Shown here in pieces: positions 36,594 to 49,226 of a stretch of 64,000 nucleotides of DNA. Below the pieces are notes generated by a model. It saw only the letters and a list, made by a program, of their open reading frames with translations. It was not told the origin of the DNA and made no database searches. The DNA comes from Tamarix chinensis (Eukaryota; Streptophyta; Magnoliopsida; Caryophyllales; Tamaricaceae). A program made the translations under genes and the position numbers. The stretch covers positions 99,590,303 to 99,654,302 of the forward strand of contig CM060176.1 in assembly GCA_030549775.1 (NCBI GenBank), read 5' to 3'. The stretch's first letter is position 1; every line of letters starts with the position of its first letter.

Positions 36594-37310
36594 TATAACA
36601 CCCCACGTGAGGGCTACCTAAGAGAGCTTTCAGTTTGATAGGCTAGCCCTATAGATCAATACAAGTCCTTTCAGAACACTTTGTACTTACTCATATACTT
36701 CTTGAGAAATTTTCAAAAAATTTATGAAAATTCCCAAAAGGGTGACCCATCCTAATATTGCTCTATGACTATCATACTTGAATGTGGAGATATTAGGACG
36801 TAATCAACAAAAGGATGGTATACCATGTTGATATAAGTAGTCGTATCAATCCTTATAATACTCTACTCAATTTGGAGTTATTACATTCCCCCCACTTAGA
36901 GAATGCAATATCCTCATTACACCTCAACCACTAACTACCTCAATATAGTTTATCCCAAGAATCGTCCCGTTAAGTAGTTGACTGAATTTTTCAAGCTTAG
37001 AGCATGGTTATGGTTTCACTTTGATACTGTTTATAATACCTCGAGTTAATATTACCACTCATGGGCTACCTTGGAGCACTTTAGGATTGATCGGCTGGCC
37101 TCACAGATTAATATGATTCATTTCAACAAGATTTATCCTCATTCACGTCATGCGCTTCTAGAAAAAACTTTTAGAACATTTTTGAAACAACAGCCAGCAC
37201 ACTCAACTGTGTAGTTCTTAGGACAGATTCACCAAAAATATGGCATACCATATTGATATAATTAGCCATATTAGTCCTTATAACACTCTACTCAATTTGG
37301 AAGTATTACA
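36594..37310 (-). mobile_element. TRIM-like miniature LTR retrotransposon (717 bp)
   Basis: Two direct repeats, 36594-36885 (292 bp) and 37032-37310 (279 bp), both run from TATAA(C/T)ACC to (A/T)TTACA and share GGGCTACC and ACTCTACTCAATTTGGA. The 146-bp interior has on the minus strand AGTATCAAAGTG next to the right repeat (a primer-binding site close to initiator-Met tRNA) and AAGTGGGGGGAA next to the left repeat (polypurine tract). No coding capacity. It splits the LINE. Confidence 0.75.
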
Positions 37311-39207
37311 TATAGCATGAGAGTGATTATGTCTGCAAGAGATATCAAACTAGGTTACCAAGAAAATGACCTCTTTCACACTATATTAACCATGTGGGTA
37401 AAGGAACCCCTCAGCTTTCTACTAGCAACCATGTGCACATTAAGATAGCATATGAGGGAAGACATGGTGAGGATAATAGAATAGGTAAATACCTCATTAA
37501 CAACACTACTACGCATGTTAGGCTTAGTTTTAAAAATAGTAACATATATATTTAGGTTCACTTTTTGATTAGAAGTCTGACTAAAGGAATCAATACTTTG
37601 TATGATAACCTCAATCTACTATAAAGAGACATGGGTAAATAAGAGTAGGTCCTTTATAAAGAATAATTGGGAGACTCTAGTCCCACCCAATAAAGTGTGA
37701 TAGTCTTATAGATTCCCTTATTAAACACATACTAAATAGTATAAGCTAACTTCTCAACATAAAGGATAAAAAATATAATGAGATATATGATCTCCCTGAT
37801 GACTGTCTCTCTATGATATAAAAGCCTTGGAAACCTCACCATTACATAAAATTTTTATCATCAGAGTGAAAATGAAAAACATAACAAGGTAAATGATGGG
37901 TGTGGGTGAGCATAATAAGGATAGGGTCTCATCCACAAAGCTCTAAGATAATATATTGTAGGCTTTCTTGGGATCCAACTTGAGGACCATGTTCCCTGAC
38001 CAAATTTTTTTTTACGCTTCATAGTATGCATAACCTCCAAAGCAATTATGATATTATCACGGAATTATCTACCTAGAAAGAAGTTATTTTGTTATAGACC
38101 AATCAAATGTCTAGGAATGGGATCCTAGCTAATAGCAAATACTTTTGTAATAGTCTTGTAGGCCACATTGCATAGCATAATAAGTCACAAGTCTCAGAAT
38201 TTAGTTGGGATATCCACTTTAGAAATTAGAGATAGAAGTGTCTCACCAAACATTGTATTAAACTAGTTGTAAGTAAAGGCATTAGAAACCTAATTAGAGA
38301 GATCACCACCAACAACATCCCAATGTTATGGTAAAAAAATATGGGATAAACCTTTGGGATCAAGTATATTGAGTGGCCCCATATAAACTATTTTCAATTT
38401 AACTAGTTGGAGCATAATATCAACCTCATACTAGAATAAGGAGGAAATGAGAGGGAAGCCCTAGGGCATCATGTAAGTTTGGTTTCTAAAGTAAAGGTCA
38501 TGAAAAAAAGTCCACTATGATAATTTTGATATTAGTAGCATCCATCACCCATTTATCCTTGTCATCCTTAGAGCTAGTCGCCTTCTTGTGTCATTAGTAG
38601 TTCACTATAATCAAGTGGAATAAATGAGTGTTTCGATCCTATAAGGTGGCATAATTGATTTTAGTTTTTTCGTATCAAAATAACTTTCTCTTTTTTGAGA
38701 TCACCATTAAGTTAGGTTATAAGTTTGGATTCAAGTACAACTATGTTGGAGGAACAACAACCTGCTAGAGTTTGTTACACGAGCCACCTCTTGCATTTTT
38801 CAATAACACCAACACAATTTTTATTCCACTCAGAAAGATTAAGAGAGAATTATTTTAGTTTTGACATAAACTATTTCGCCATATCTTATTTATCCGCAAT
38901 GAAATGGCTTTAGGATGGTTTAGAGATCCATGCCACTTTGAACTAAAACCTATGTTAAAGGATATGGCTATGGGGATAAAACAAATTGAGCTTAATGGAA
39001 TGATGGTATGAAATAGTTATACGGAGGTATCAAACTTAGTGTAATTTGGAATTGCATTCACCATGCATTATTAGCCATCATGCTATTATCCGAGCAATCA
39101 TATGTCTACCTCTAATTATAATACCACATTTATAGAAATCCTAATTTAGAAACCTTGATCATAACATTTGCAATCATGTCTAATTAGTTACGATAATCAT
39201 TGAGGGG
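37311..39207 (-). pseudogene. L1-type LINE remnant, RT region
   Basis: The complement reads, with many stops and frame shifts, RVKWLKQGDRNT (about 38.6 kb), then an RT section with DNIIALEVMHTMKRKKK (about 38.0 kb). This is the order of a plant L1 RT. The right end joins copy D of the giant LTR at 39208, beyond which the endonuclease part resumes. Confidence 0.75.
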
Positions 39208-42200
39208 TGTTATATATTAAATATGTTGTCATTGTGTGTATTATTATGAAAAACTAGGTACAAATTTAATTAGGTTATAATTTAATATAATTTGGGTTAT
39301 TAGTTGTAACCCTAGTTTGGACCTTAACCTATATCTATTTAACTATGGAGCCCAAGCTATGTTAATTGGATGTTTTCCCTTGGTTTTGGTTACTTTATCT
39401 AGAACCCCTAACCCTATCATAAATTTGGTCTTCGAGCATCCCTTATCCCTGGCGTATTTTTTTCTCTTTATAGCTATTTCCTCCCTAAACACTCCATATC
39501 TCTGATTCATGTGTTCTACACCACGCTGTTTGCACAATTACCTCACCTATATATGCCCTCCTTTATACCTTTTTTTTATCTACAAAAAACAAAAGCCTTT
39601 GGTCTGTGTATCCATACCATTCTTTCAGAGCTTCCATTCATAATCTTCCTTGGCCTTCTTTTTTATTGTTCACCATTTTTTTTTATCAAAACCATATGTG
39701 TTGAGCTTCACAATCTTTTGCTACTCCCCCTTTTTGCGTGAGTAACTTAAATTGCACCCCCATTGGAAACGTGATCAAATCATGTTTCTCCCCCATTTTT
39801 TTACATCCATAGCTCATGTTGTTGCCTTAATTCTTCACCACCTCCATTTGTTATATGAGTTTTTGGCACTACCTACCCCTAGCTACATGATCTTTTGGTG
39901 TAGCTCCACCCCTAGTTTCATAACTCCTTGGAATAGATCCCCTAGCTTACATTACATTTTGATGCATCCTTCCCCACATTGCATGAGATCATGTCGTTTC
40001 TCCCCCTTATGACATGAAGAACTCATGCTCTTAAGGCCTTGTAACGTGAATTTTGCCAATTGCTGCACCTTTGTTTCTTTATTGCCTCACATAGCCATCT
40101 TTTGCCAAGTTATTTTCAAACATTTCCCAATTTGGTTTTAGTTAATTTTATTTATTTTTGTATTTTATTAGATTCTAATATATGTTGTTGGGTTTTGCTT
40201 ACTTAGACAATCCTTGAGGTGTCATGGATATGATAACTTGTGTGCTTATATGTAGCTTGGATTTAAGTGAACCTAATTACTCATGAGATAGTATAATTTA
40301 TTTGTGAGCATGATAGGTTTTTTATATCTAGAATTGTGATAGGGTTTCATTTTATGCAAGTGTTATAAAGTGGGTGATAAGATGAAAGCTCGATCTTAAA
40401 TAATTAGCATATGTTTGACTTATTACTAAGTATGAGATATATGCAAGGGAAATATGTATATAGGTTAACGTATGCATATTTAGAGTTTTGTTATAGTTTT
40501 TGACCTTTTCAAGATATTATTTATATGACATGCGAATAGTTTTATGATTATCATAGCATGTGGTGTCTAGGGTTGATATAAAAATAACATGTTAGTATGC
40601 AAGTGTGATTAAGGTTAATTTGTGGTAATTGTCATCAGCATACTCTAGGGTCATAAATGCTTTCTTGTACACACTATGATATTAATTTTTATATTAAATT
40701 TCAAACCATGCTATAAATATGCATGCATGTGTTGCATGTAATATATGACACATTAGAAATGCATACCTAGGGTTTTGGACACATAAGTGGCGGCATACAC
40801 AAATAATGAAGAATATAGTCAATCGCTAAGCCTTAAAATTTACCTATGTGCTAAAATGTTGTAAATTATTATCTTTCAGCCTTTTCATGACAAATTATCA
40901 TTCTAAAAATGTTTGGTACAAAATTAGATATTAATAATGTAATCAAGGCTTTAGGGGCATTTTGATCATTTTTGACCTAATATGACTAAGGTGAATAATT
41001 TAACATAGAATGGCCTAAGTGTATTGATAGGCTGACCTTAGTATTGAATTTTACTCTAATTTTTTTCATTGACCTTAGGGTTGACTTGGATAATTAGAAA
41101 TAAAGGAAAATTTATGTAGTATAAAAATGGGAATTGTTGTGCAATATGTGATATTTGTCCTCATTAAATATTAATACTTTAAGTGGAAGACATTGATCTC
41201 ACTATTAGTGTCTCCTTAGGGGTAGTTACCTTAAGGATGAGTTGTAGCCCTAGGTTTAATTTCTTTCATTAGTGTGTTGTTGTTCCCCAGCAAAGCCCTA
41301 TATCTACTTTAACTAGTTCTTTGGACATCTTAGGGGTATCGATTTTTAAGGATTAGGTGACCTAGGAGGACTAAGGGTACCGTGTTGTCTTGTTATGCTA
41401 ATATGACTTGGCTTACATTATTGTCCTTGGATTATGGTCTAAGGGTATTATCCTAACTTTGTGTTCCAATATAGTTGGATGTAAGCCAGTGTCCTCAAGT
41501 TGATTATATTATCTAGAATAAAATTAATAATATGGAAGTATTTGATTAGTGGACATTTGTTGGTTTCATAGTTACCTTTATGTCCAACCTTTGGTATTTA
41601 GAATTAATTTGGTTGGTTGGTTGATCTATCGGTAAAGCCTTAGTGCACTACCTTGTTTGTTAGGGGTTATGACACGTTATTGTGTATTGTGAGATGATTT
41701 TAATTAGTTAAGTAATATTTGTTATTGAGCATGATACTTGGATGTTGTATATATTATCATATGATTATTTTATAATGTTATGACATAATTTTTGTGATTT
41801 GGGCATGTTTATGGATTATTGTGTGATTATATGCAATGTGAGTATGTTACTTTTTTCGAAGTATCATGATTTACTTAGTATGAGAAAGTCATATAGACAC
41901 TACATTTGCATATGATTATGTAAAGGTTATGGATTGGCATGAGGCATATAAGGATGGTAATGACCTATGGGGTTCTTAGAAATAGATTATATTTTTGGAT
42001 TGGGCTTTTGGGTTTAAGACTTAAGAAAAATTAGTGTCGTACCTTTGGGTTCTAGATTTTGTTATAGTCAGTTTTCTTTTAAACTCTTATATCCTGTGCT
42101 ATATTTTGATTATTGTTATTGTATGAAGGATTTTTATCCGTAACCTTTATTTATATCATTTTTTATTATTTCCACTACTTTTTTTCGAATATAACTTATT

Positions 42201-42333
42201 TTGAGTCTTAGCACTTAGCATAAGGAAGGTGAGAGAATAAAACTTGTGCCAAGTATGGCGGTAACATCCATTACTTTATAATTAATACTTTCGCAAAATA
42301 AAATTTTTAAGTAGTAAATTTGGGAGTGTTATA
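39208..42333 (+). mobile_element. Giant solo LTR, copy D, inserted in the LINE (~3.1 kb)
   Basis: Pyrimidine-rich tract at 39.38-40.09 kb. The segment 40945-41050 is homologous to the complement of 22780-22880 in copy B. AAGTATGGCGGTAACA lies at 42251-42266 and the 3' terminus GGAGTGTTATA ends at 42333. The LINE endonuclease sequence resumes at 42334. The 5' boundary (TGTTATATATT at 39208) is set mainly by where LINE similarity stops. I see no clear target duplication. Confidence 0.6.
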
Positions 42334-42646
42334 CTAACAATGCCATTCCACACCCTAAAATATAACGTCAAGGAGGGAACAATTGTTGTTAAACTCCATA
42401 TACTAGCCAGTGATGTTAGGGCTACCACCCTGTAATTTTGAAGGTGAGAAAACATCATTAAAGTCACATTTTATAAGCTAGAACAAGATGGTACTTCTAG
42501 CTATCGACATATGATCCTCCCATTTCTCATCTCTTTGCATAGTAATGGGGCAAGCATAAACACTAATAAATAAATAAAAACTCAAGGCATGACTTAAGTT
42601 ACACCAAAGTGTGGATAAAGTGCATGGAAGATCCCAAAACTCAAAG
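42334..42646 (-). pseudogene. L1-type LINE remnant, endonuclease domain
   Basis: The complement encodes CDFNDVFSPSKLQGGSPN and YMEFNNN, matching the conserved GDFN-containing block of plant L1 apurinic endonuclease domains, with the first Gly replaced and stops present. It lies between two giant LTRs inserted in the same LINE. Confidence 0.7.
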
Positions 42647-45419
42647 TGTAATACCTCAAATTTTATAAGAGTAAAGAATAAAATAATGAGATATTTAGTA
42701 AATCTAAAATATATGTGCACTTATAATAAAAATAATAATGCCAATTATGACAAAAAAAATGATACAAAAATTATTATTTGGAAGCTATTTTAATTAGTTA
42801 ACCTAAAATGAATTATAGATAAATTATGAAATTTTTAAAATTAATGTTAATTATTTTCTTTATTACCAACAAATTCCCAAAACACCCGACCATCTCTCTT
42901 TTCTTTTTCCTTTCCCCTTTTATTTCCCTTTTTCCTCTCTTTCTTTTTCTTTCCTTTTTCTTTCTTTCTTTCTTTCCCTTTTTCCTCCCTTCCCTGTCAT
43001 CTTTAGCAGGCCCAGCGACGCATGCCCCCTCTCTTCCTTTCCTTCCCCGATTGGCCTAGGGCCTTTTTTTCTTATCCCCCCCATGGGTGACGACCCAGCG
43101 AAGCCTCCCCCTCTTTCCCTTTTCTCTCCCTCTCTTTTTTCCTCCTCTTCCCTTTTTACCCCCATCCCCTACCTCAAGCATGCACCCCTCCCCGCTACCA
43201 TTTTTATAGCCTCCCAACCACTTCCCCCCTCCCCTTCCTTTTTTGGCCATGTAAGGCATGCACGTTGGCATGCCCTGTACAGTCCCCCTACACGCCCTCT
43301 TTTCCCCTGCCCTTGCACCCTTTTGCTTGTAACTCTCCCCTCTACACCTACCTGTACCACCCTCCCTTGCCACCACCGGCCGCCAACTACCTACGTCCTT
43401 GTCCTCTTCCTTCCCTTTTCCTTATCTCCCTCTCGTTGCATATAAAAACCCCACACATACTTTCCTTCTCCTCTCTTTTCTGCCTCGACCCTTTGCCAAC
43501 CTTTCCCCCACCCCACCTTCAGACGCCACTGTCACTACCTTTAGGTTGTGCCGCCTCCCTATCTCCACTCCTTCCCCTTCCTTGCACCTCCCTACCCTCA
43601 CTGAGACCCTCACTCCCCCTCCTCTCCTTTCCCTTCCTCACCCTGAGCATGTAAAGTAAGCAGCTCTAGTTGCCCTTTGCACCACTCCGCACCACTAGTA
43701 CTACCTCGCGCCGCCATCACCGACCATTCCTTTCCCCTTACCCCTCCCTTCCTGCACAGGCATGTTTACCCCATGCATAAAGCCTTCTCCATCACCCTTC
43801 TTCCCCTCCATTTATCCTCCTCCTCCTCCCTTCCTCTCAAGCACGTTGTTAAGAGCACCACTGCTGTCACCACAGCAAAACCGCCACCTCTTCCACTAAC
43901 CAACCGTGCCAGCACCTCCACCACCCTAAGAAACCCTACCCCACTCCTTCTTCCAACTCCAAAAATCCCTCTCTTTTCATCACTACCGTCGCCACCACCA
44001 TCACAACCACCGCCACACCACTCTTACCTCTTCTTGTCTATTCTAGTCATATTTCTCCCCCGCCTTACTCATTTTTAAGCTTTTACCTTATTAGTTACTA
44101 TTATTACCATTATCATTATTATAATTATTATTTTGATTAAGAAAATAGGAAAAAAAGGAAGAGGGTATAAAAGGAGTAAATTAACTAAGTTGGGTGTTCT
44201 CATTTTAGGTACTGAACCAATAATCACTAGTAAGGACGCGTAGGATATCATTGCTCCAAGATCGAAGCTATTTAGGTAAGGATACAATTATATCGAGGGT
44301 TGTGCTTATGTGCTTTAGTTGTAGAAAAGTGTATACTCACATGAAATGTGTATATATGTATATGTGATCTAAGATTGTTGTGTAGTTTGACTTACAAGGA
44401 CCCAAGATACTAGTATATGTGACCCTAACTAGTTGATTTTATATGTGGTTGCAAAGCTTTATTATGTGATGATGTATGTTTTGTGATTTGCTTGGAAAAT
44501 GGTGTATTTAAGCCAATGAGTCTTAGGTGAGGTTTAGGTGGTCAGGGAAAATGGAACAAAATAAAGAGGGATAATATAAGAAAATTTTAAGAGGAAAATG
44601 TTCTCAATATTCCTTAGGAAAAATGTGGAGTAATGAAAAGCGGGTTAGGGTAAAATTTTACATGAGGAGAGTGGAACTTACATGGGGGCAAGACTAACCT
44701 TGTAAGACCTTATTTGAGGGTGAATAAAGGAAGGAGAGTGTGGAGAGAAGGGTTAGGGTATAATGAGGGTATGTAGGAAGACAAAACAGTGTATGAGTAT
44801 ACAAATTAGAGTTTTGGAGGTCAACCCTAAGGATAGGTTATTATCATAGGAAGGAGTTGAGGGATTTAGGTTATACCATATGGAGGATGTAGTTCTAGTT
44901 AAATGGAGGGTGGAGTTGTGTAAGAAAGGGTACAAAAAAAAAAGGAGATTAAGGTTTTTTGGGGTGACCATTTAGGATGTTGTTATCACATGTGAGGGTT
45001 GAGGAAGTTGGGTTGTAATAATTTGGAGTTAGGGATGAGCATGGTCACTTATAGTTGATTGTGGGAGCTTAGGGCTAAATAAGAAGTGGAGAAGAGGTTA
45101 GAACCACATAGGCCAAAATTAGAGTTTTGAGGGGGAAACCCTAGAGGGTTATGGTTATCATAAGTGGGGGGAAAAGGGGAATAGGCTATGACCCAAGAGT
45201 ATAAGGGTTCTAAGGGCATGCTTGGGTCGGTGGATAATGTTAAGGACTCCAGGGATTATAGGGGAGTGTGGATACTTCGGTTTGGCAGTTAGGGTCTCTA
45301 TGAGGTCAAGATTAGCCAGGGCAGTAGTAAGTCAAAAGTTTTACATGGTGTGTGCATGGATGTGTATGTGATATCTAAAAACATAAGACACTAATTACTT
45401 AAAGTGGAAGATCATTGAG

Positions 45420-45900
45420 TTGAGCCAATATGTAGGATATTTACTGATCCATCGGTCATAACAGTGGTCAGCAGTGTTCTACGCTGAATTTGTATTATAT
45501 TTACCGATCCATCAGTTATAATAGTGGTCAGGAGCGTTCTACCCTGGATTTTTTAGTTATTGGTCCACTAGTGAGAATAGTGGAGGTCTTGAGCTCAAAT
45601 AATAAAACCTTTGTGTGATGATAATCTACAAGAAAGACACTAATTACTTATATTAGAACACCACATGGGTTGGGACCATACGTAGGATATGCACCAGTCC
45701 ACCTGTTATAATAGTAGCCAGGAGCATTCTGCTCTAGATTATACTATATCTACCGATCTACCTGTTATAATAGTAGTTAGGAGCGTCCTACCTTGGGTTG
45801 TACAACATTTACCGATCCATCGACCATAATAGTAGTCAGGAGCATGTTGTCTTGGATTACACAATGACTAATCCATCGGTGAGAATAGTGGGGTCTCTAA
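45420..45900. repeat. Tandem repeat with ACCGATCCATCGGTCATAAT motif
   Basis: About six units of roughly 60-75 bp with (A/T)CCGATCCATCGGTCATAAT, then AGTGGTCAGGAGCGTTCTA. It is the complement of the 13.26-13.64 kb motif and lies at the equivalent place in the LTR. Confidence 0.8.
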
Positions 45901-45984
45901 ACCCATGTGGATATAATTTGAGAGATGTTTAAATGCTATGCTAATGGCTTTAAGCCCTAATGGAGGCAAACAATCTATCATAAT

Positions 45985-46633
45985 TAGGGATGGCAATAGG
46001 TCTCGGACCCGACCCAGACCCACCTTATTTTTAGCAGGTTCGGGTCTATGATTTTTTGACCTGATGGGTCTGAGTTGGGTCTGGGTCCATGTATATCTTA
46101 ATGGGTCTGACCTAAGTCCAGTAGTTCTAGACCTAGACTCACCCGCCAGACTCATTTAGTATATATATGTGCACACGCACACACACACACACACACTCTC
46201 TCTAATATTATGTTTGTCATTATTGTCATAATCTTATTTGAGATCCTTATTCATTTTTTTAAAATTTTATTTTTGTATATTTACTTCATAAACAATATGT
46301 ATAATATTATATTCTAAAAGCATTAAAACACCATTTAAAAAGTTAACATAACTATTTTAATATATTTATTTTTTTCACTTAGAGGATTTTTTTTAATAAA
46401 AATTACATATTAAGTTATATAAAACATAAATGTATTTGTATTTATATAGATTATTAATTATTTTTTTCAAAAATAGTCTGACCCATTTAAGACTCATTTA
46501 CTCGCTAGACATGGTAGATCTGGGTCTGGGTCTGAACTTTTAAGACCCGACGAGTCTGGATCAGGTCTAGGTTTAGATAATATAAATGGGTCCAAGTCTA
46601 GATCTGGCTAGATCTGACACATTGTCATCCCTA
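45985..46633. mobile_element. hAT-like MITE (649 bp) with perfect 8-bp target duplication
   Basis: Inverted termini TAGGGATGGCAAT and ATTGTCATCCCTA (one mismatch). Both flanks read ATCATAAT (45977-45984 and 46634-46641). The interior has repeated GGGTCTGGGTC/GACCCAGACCC on both arms, separated by AT-rich sequence. It is inserted in giant LTR copy E and so is younger than it. Confidence 0.9.
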
Positions 46634-47203
46634 ATCATAATCTATTGTGTGCATTATTTATGTATCATGCATTACTACACTCTAACTTAACTGTATTGTT
46701 ATCTTACTCGGTACGTAGCGTACTAATCACTCCTTTTATGGGCGCGGCTCATTCCCACGAGCAATGGCCTCTCCTAAGTATGTGCAGGTATGTGATGATG
46801 ATATAGAGGACTTTGTTGCATATGATGACTTAGTCGAAGTAGAGTGATGCCATGGCATTACTGGGTTGGGGCAAAAGAGAGTGTATTTCGGACTTATTTT
46901 TCTATCAATATTATTTTATGTTTTCAATAGTGAAACTATGTTATGTATTTCCAGTACTTCCCTATATTGACACTTGACCCTCTTATATTCTAGTATTTGC
47001 AGATGTCAACGTTTAACTCTTTCACATTATAAAATATTTTTGTTATGGTATTTCAGTTGAGTTTCTTCTATTAGCCTTGTGGTTGGTATGAGGTTGGCCG
47101 AGGTCTAGAGTTATGCTAATCACGGCGGTAACACCCCTCCTTTGTGGTATATGATTTTTAGAGATAGATAAAAAAAATTACTATATTTTTTGGGGTTGTT
47201 ACA

Positions 47204-47330
47204 TGGAGCCTCACCTAATCAAAGTGCCATAAAATCCAAAATTCTCCTTAGAAGTCATTAGTATCTACTCTAACATTACCTTTAAAGTTAATCTTACAAA
47301 TAACATCCTCTCCCTTATAATGACAAAAGT
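47204..47330 (-). pseudogene. L1-type LINE remnant, start of the endonuclease domain
   Basis: The complement includes FGFYGTL, matching the RFTGFYG-like motif upstream of GDFN in plant L1 endonucleases. It is followed directly by LTR copy E. The outer limit is uncertain. Confidence 0.45.
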
Positions 47331-47737
47331 GTATATAAAGGCATAAACTTTTAAGGTTTATTCCTATAAAAAAAACATAAACATTTCTATTTTTTTATAA
47401 AGATAAGAAAATTTAGACTTTGTTATTATTGACACATAAATGTTTTGAAAATATAAACTTTAAGGCATAAACACTTAGATTGTTTTCCCATGAAGGCATA
47501 CATGTTGAGACTTTATTTCCATTAAATAAATAAATAAAAATTACCAAAATTACCTATAATTTAAAGTTTTTTAAAAAAAATTATGCCTTAATGAAAATAA
47601 AGTTTAAATATTTATTTCTTTATATGAAATTAAAAAATTCTTATGCCTTTATAGGAATAAATCATAAATGTTTATCCTATTAGATACACTTTTGTCACCT
47701 TATAACCACTAATTTTGGTTTCAACCAAAATCACAAA
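47331..47737. other. AT-rich spacer, nothing recognised
   Basis: May contain more of the degenerate LINE but no motif is readable. No gene. Confidence 0.4.
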
Positions 47738-49226
47738 TGTAATACTCCATTTCTCGAAAGCCCTAGTTCTTTTAGAATCATTGTGGTTTGAGAATAAATT
47801 TATCTCTTTTGCATGTATCTTTACACCTTTATGATTTTGAAAATCCTAGGTATGTTTTTAAAATACACTGTTCTCGCTTTTTTACGTTTCTTGAGGCTTT
47901 GATTTCCATAAGACTTTTGAGCCACTTTTGCCTATCTAACTTCTCCTGAATCATTCTAATTGATCCATACTTTAATTATTTAACTTTTTATAAGTATACT
48001 AATCATATTTAAAGTGATAAACAGAGATTATGATAAAATACTATTCAAGTTTCATTTCATGCTTTATTACATTTTAAGGCATGAGTTAGCCCCTTATGCT
48101 TATTCAAAAATTACAAAACTTCGAGGATTAATCTATTTTTCATGTTCTAAAATAAATATGAATTAAAATTATTTACCTTTATTTCTATTGTATTTATTTT
48201 TACCTACCATCTTCCTACATAATCATCTATCAAAACTTGTCTTTTTCTTCTCTGACATTATCCAACCCTTGTGAACCCTAATCTAAGCCATACATTTATG
48301 CTTAGATCTAATCTTGACCATTGATTTAGCCTAGAACAACCTTATGGTTTTAATTTCCTTTGGTACATGTGATCTTAAGTAATATTTCAGAAAGATTCCT
48401 AATCATTTCTCACTTATTATCATTCTAATATTTGTAACATATGCCAAATGATGCATTTTCTTTCCTACCTTAGCTCATACCACCTAAGCCTCTTCACCCT
48501 ATTTTCTTTCCTGTGAAAGCAATCCTATACATGCCACCTTTTTTGGTTTTTTCTAGTTAAATATTCCTTCATTTAGTTCTAACAATTATCACTTTACTTC
48601 ACCTTACAACACGTGGCAAGTCTATCTTTTTCTCCCCCCTACTTCCTCCTCTTTATGCCATACCACATTCCTCCTCTTCTTTGATTCCTTATGCTCATGA
48701 CTCATGAGGCTGCCCATATACAACCCCATGGTCTTGAATTATCCTTGCAATATTCCCCATCTCCATCACAATCTACACCTCAGCCAACCACCATCTCCCA
48801 CTTGTAATTCTTCCCATGCTACGTGTGTGTGTGTGTGTTGCACTAATAATGTTCCATCATTGATGCACAAATTAGTCACAAAATCATCATTTCACATGTG
48901 CTTCAATTATCATACTCGTCATCCATTTTGTGTGTGTTTGGTGTGAACTTTTTACACAACTGACTCCTTCCTTTCCTTTCTTCTTCTGGCTCGATTTGTC
49001 TTGAATTGGCTTTTAATCCATTCAAGCTTTATCCTCCATTGTTACACCACCTTAAAGCTTTAACACCTTCAAACAAACCTTAAGTTTAACCCTTTAGTGT
49101 CTTATTTAGAGAAAGAGGAGTTAAATTCTAGTTTTCGGTGAAGTTTTCATAACTCATTCTCTCATTTTTTTTTCTTTTTTTTTGTGTTTGAAGGAAGACT
49201 GGGGCGGTGTTTCCGCTAACATTACA
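47738..49226 (+). mobile_element. Probable truncated giant LTR, copy G
   Basis: Starts TGTAATACTCCATTTCTC, close to the 5' termini of copies E and H. It carries a pyrimidine-rich tract at 48.60-48.97 kb and ends near GCTAACATTACA. The tandem repeats and the GGCGGTAACA block are missing, so it is short and rearranged. Boundaries are weakly supported. Confidence 0.4.

Larger units (their letters stand above)
42647..47203 (+). mobile_element. Giant solo LTR, copy E, inserted in the LINE (4.56 kb)
   Basis: Starts TGTAATACCTCAAA and ends TTTGGGGTTGTTACA. Order: AT-rich 5' end, pyrimidine-rich tract 42.88-44.07 kb, purine-rich stretch 44.5-45.3 kb, tandem repeats 45.42-45.90 kb, an inserted MITE, TTACTCGGTACGTAGCGTAC (46704-46723), GGCGGTAACA (47124-47133), terminus. 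Landmarks match copy A (opposite strand), which has nearly the same length. Flanking pentamers CAAAG and TGGAG do not agree. The Pro/Ser/His-rich frames at 43.08-44.08 kb are low-complexity artefacts. Confidence 0.68.

Noticed and set aside
36589..37315. Target-site duplication for the TRIM-like element
   Set aside because: Flanks AATAA and TATAG do not agree. The call rests on the direct repeats, PBS and PPT.
43083..44078. Pro-rich frames of 120-133 codons on the plus strand
   Set aside because: The CT-rich tract of LTR copy E keeps several frames open at once. No domain.
42642..47208. Target-site duplication for LTR copy E
   Set aside because: Flanks CAAAG and TGGAG do not match, so none is claimed.
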